The translations under genes and the position numbers were made by a program. Below, in pieces: positions 48,532 to 49,899 of a stretch of 49,899 bases of DNA (its first letter is position 1; each line of letters starts with the position of its first letter). Source of the stretch: Bacteroidales bacterium (GTDB lineage Bacteria; Bacteroidota; Bacteroidia; Bacteroidales; Prolixibacteraceae); contig JAATGF010000077.1 in the NCBI GenBank assembly GCA_015654795.1, forward strand, positions 1 through 49,899, given 5' to 3'. The notes under the pieces are model-generated. The model worked only from the letters and a program-made list of their open reading frames with translations, was not told the DNA's origin and searched no databases.

Positions 48532-49176
48532 CTATTCATCTAAAAGTACGAACAAATGATCGAACAGACGATTGGCCATTGCATCCAGACGCATTTGCAT
48601 AAATCTTAGCCCTTCGTGTGTTAAGATGGAAAGATCGAAAGACGATGTTTCCACAAGAAATGATTGCAAAGCTGGAATAAATACCGCACAACCTTGCTTC
48701 ATAAAGTTTGCAAATCTATTGTGGATAATTTGTATTCGATCCACACTATCAATAATCAGTTTGGCGAGTTTTTGATTTTCAGTCAGCTCCGATTCAGGAA
48801 TATCTTCTAAAGACTTATCATCGTCATTCATTGGAATTTGGCGGTCATACCAATGCGATTCCTCAGGCCATTTGATAGGTGCTATATTTTCATTAAAATT
48901 GTTAATTAACTTATAATAAGGGAGATGATCTGTTTTTGTGCGATTGCGATATAAATGATCGGGAATACCATCTGTGTTAATCTCAAGGTCTCTCCTGATA
49001 ATTTCTTCCACTTCGCGGTAAGTCTCCGATTCGAGTGTATAAAGCCGCTCCCCGAAATAGTCGGTCAAAAACTTTTTGACACATGGCGCCAGTGCATTAT
49101 AAACCTCTGTACCAGATGCAATTATTTTGTCATTATCTTCTAACTCATCAGGAGGTATAGTCGTTTTTGTTTCCAT
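48532..49176 (-). CDS. Hypothetical protein, 214 residues, mostly helical
   Basis: I do not recognise this protein. It has no signal peptide or membrane segment. The N-terminus is acidic (TTIPPDELEDND), the middle contains EEIIRRDLEINTDGIPDHLY and EESHWYDRQIPMNDDDKSL, and the C-terminal ~85 residues look like long amphipathic helices (KLAKLIIDSVDRIQIIHNRF, LRFMQMRLDAMANRLFDHL). It is cytosolic by appearance. No neighbour on the same strand is close enough to suggest an operon partner within the window. Confidence 0.7.
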   Translation of the reverse strand: METKTTIPPDELEDNDKIIASGTEVYNALAPCVKKFLTDYFGERLYTLESETYREVEEIIRRDLEINTDGIPDHLYRNRTKTDHLPYYKLINNFNENIAPIKWPEESHWYDRQIPMNDDDKSLEDIPESELTENQKLAKLIIDSVDRIQIIHNRFANFMKQGCAVFIPALQSFLVETSSFDLSILTHEGLRFMQMRLDAMANRLFDHLFVLLDE

Positions 49177-49318
49177 CTTTCTTTTTTAGTCAATGGATAA
49201 TTCTTTTCCAATTTAACACGCCGCACGTTTTGTAATCTTGGCGATCAATTATTTGTAAAGATAACTATAAAATAAATCATTTGTATTAACGATTTGAATT
49301 GCAAAATTTCAGGCAACC

Positions 49319-49459
49319 ATGGATGATTTAGGAAGAGAACATATTTTTACCGGGCGGTTACATGTGTTCGCTCTTTATGAAACAAATTCCTGGGTTATCT
49401 GTAAAACCAATTCTCCGTTGGTGTTCAGCCTGGTTAACTTTTATAAAATAAGCAAATAA
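49319..49459 (+). CDS. Possible small protein of 46 residues
   Basis: An ATG-initiated frame of 46 codons starts MDDLGREHIFTGRLHVFALY and ends FYKISK. I see neither a family match nor a clear promoter or ribosome-binding site. It may be chance, and is listed because it is the only ORF of note in this spacer. Confidence 0.15.
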   Translation: MDDLGREHIFTGRLHVFALYETNSWVICKTNSPLVFSLVNFYKISK

Positions 49460-49578
49460 GCTTGGCAAAACTTATGCATTCCTTTTTATTAAAGTTAATT
49501 TACAAAATTTTATACTTATTCATTACTGGATAATAACGGTTTTCCAATTAAACAATAACGGCGCAAAATCCGCCTGGA

Positions 49579-49728
49579 CTTCCTTCGTATCAAGTCCCTA
49601 TCAAGTCCCTATCAAGTCCTGACGTGAATTAATTTAGAAAATTAACAATATATAGCGGGAAAGGGCTGCATTTTTAAATACGATTAAGCTATTTGCAAAT
49701 ACAACATTATTTCATTTCTGGTACTTAA
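49579..49728 (+). repeat. Core-plus-array element E4
   Basis: Four 11-nt units (CTTCCTTCGTA, TCAAGTCCCTA, TCAAGTCCCTA, TCAAGTCCTGA; 49579-49622) are followed after 27 nt by the full core (49650-49728: ATATAGCGGGAAAGGGC, ACGATTAAGCTATTTGCAAA, TACAACATTATTTCATTTCT). This is the same arrangement as E1 in the opposite genome orientation. Two middle units are identical, a sign of recent slippage or duplication. Confidence 0.85.
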
Positions 49729-49755
49729 TTACGATCAGGTTGGTAACCTGCGATC

Positions 49756-49899
49756 CCCCTCGTTTGCAACGACAATTATATCGCATAATATCACCAGAAG
49801 TGGCTGTTGATTATTGTAAATAAGTGGCTAACATTACATTGGAAATTTAAAGCTGAGTTGCAAACTCAAAACCATAAGCCCCTCGTTACAAACGAGGGG
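49756..49899. repeat. Inverted-repeat element with CCCCTCGTTTGYAAC ends, reaching the window edge
   Basis: CCCCTCGTTTGCAAC (49756-49770) is matched in inverted orientation by GTTACAAACGAGGGG (49885-49899). The right end also forms its own hairpin CCCCTCGTT-ACA-AACGAGGGG (49879-49899). The ends match those of the element at 45824-46040, while the interior differs. The element may continue past the window. Confidence 0.7.

Larger units (their letters stand above)
49177..49899. other. 723-bp terminal spacer with repeats
   Basis: It contains a possible small ORF (49319-49459), a four-unit 11-nt array with a conserved core (E4, 49579-49728), and an inverted-repeat element that reaches the end of the window (49756-49899). 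Confidence 0.7.

Overview
The window looks like a chromosome segment of an anaerobic or facultative member of the Bacteroidota, probably Bacteroidales/Marinilabiliales-like. The reasons are: promoters of the TTG-N19-TAnnTTTG type upstream of several genes; one uninterrupted rpsL-rpsG-fusA-rpsJ...rplQ block; zinc-free S14 and L36; menaquinone genes; a GTPase-impaired EF-G paralogue (EF-G2) of the kind known from Bacteroides; and secreted glycoside hydrolases. Base composition is moderately AT-rich throughout, and no tRNA, rRNA, CRISPR array or intact transposase gene was seen.

Layout. (1) 1-5111: fucose-related genes (GH29 alpha-L-fucosidase, fucose mutarotase FucU, a divergent AraC-family regulator) plus a secreted NIPSNAP protein. 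(2) 5182-13496: a menaquinone operon, hotdog thioesterase (MenI candidate)-menF-menD-menB-[ATPase]-menA-menC-menE. An archaeal-type P-loop ATPase with its own promoter and three tandem palindromes sits between menB and menA. (3) 14070-18116: three co-directional secreted enzymes (SGNH hydrolase, agarase-like glycoside hydrolase, GH5), without SusC/SusD genes. (4) 19041-21197: fusA2 (EF-G2) on the minus strand, divergent from the str operon. (5) 21821-39339: the str/S10/spc/alpha ribosomal-protein supercluster with fusA, secY, infA and rpoA, closed by a strong terminator. The map gene often found between secY and infA is missing and replaced by a 447-bp spacer with its own promoter. (6) 39515-43098: eukaryotic-type citrate synthase, rubrerythrin, adenine/adenosine deaminase. 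(7) 43661-49176: FadL-like outer-membrane protein, a secreted Lys/Glu-rich protein, a PQQ-type beta-propeller protein and an unrecognised 214-residue protein.

The least ordinary part lies between the genes. The spacers carry short tandem arrays whose unit length is always 11 nt while the unit sequence drifts from locus to locus around a loose YAYRRANNNRR pattern. These arrays are at 19-84, 18338-18392, 13615-13647, 41092-41135, 43241-43284, 45670-45713, 49579-49622 and, in a promoter, 46841-46873. Two sit at the left end of a dispersed non-coding repeat of about 505 bp (19-525 and 18338-18843). At least three others are attached in fixed orientation to a second, shorter conserved core (40986-41062, 43316-43350, 43449-43483, 49650-49728). 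Other intergenic repeats are a 39-bp minisatellite, a REP-like GTAGAGACG hairpin, and two elements bounded by CCCCTCGTTTGYAAC inverted repeats. I know of no described family that matches the 11-nt arrays, and I regard them as the main candidate for something new.
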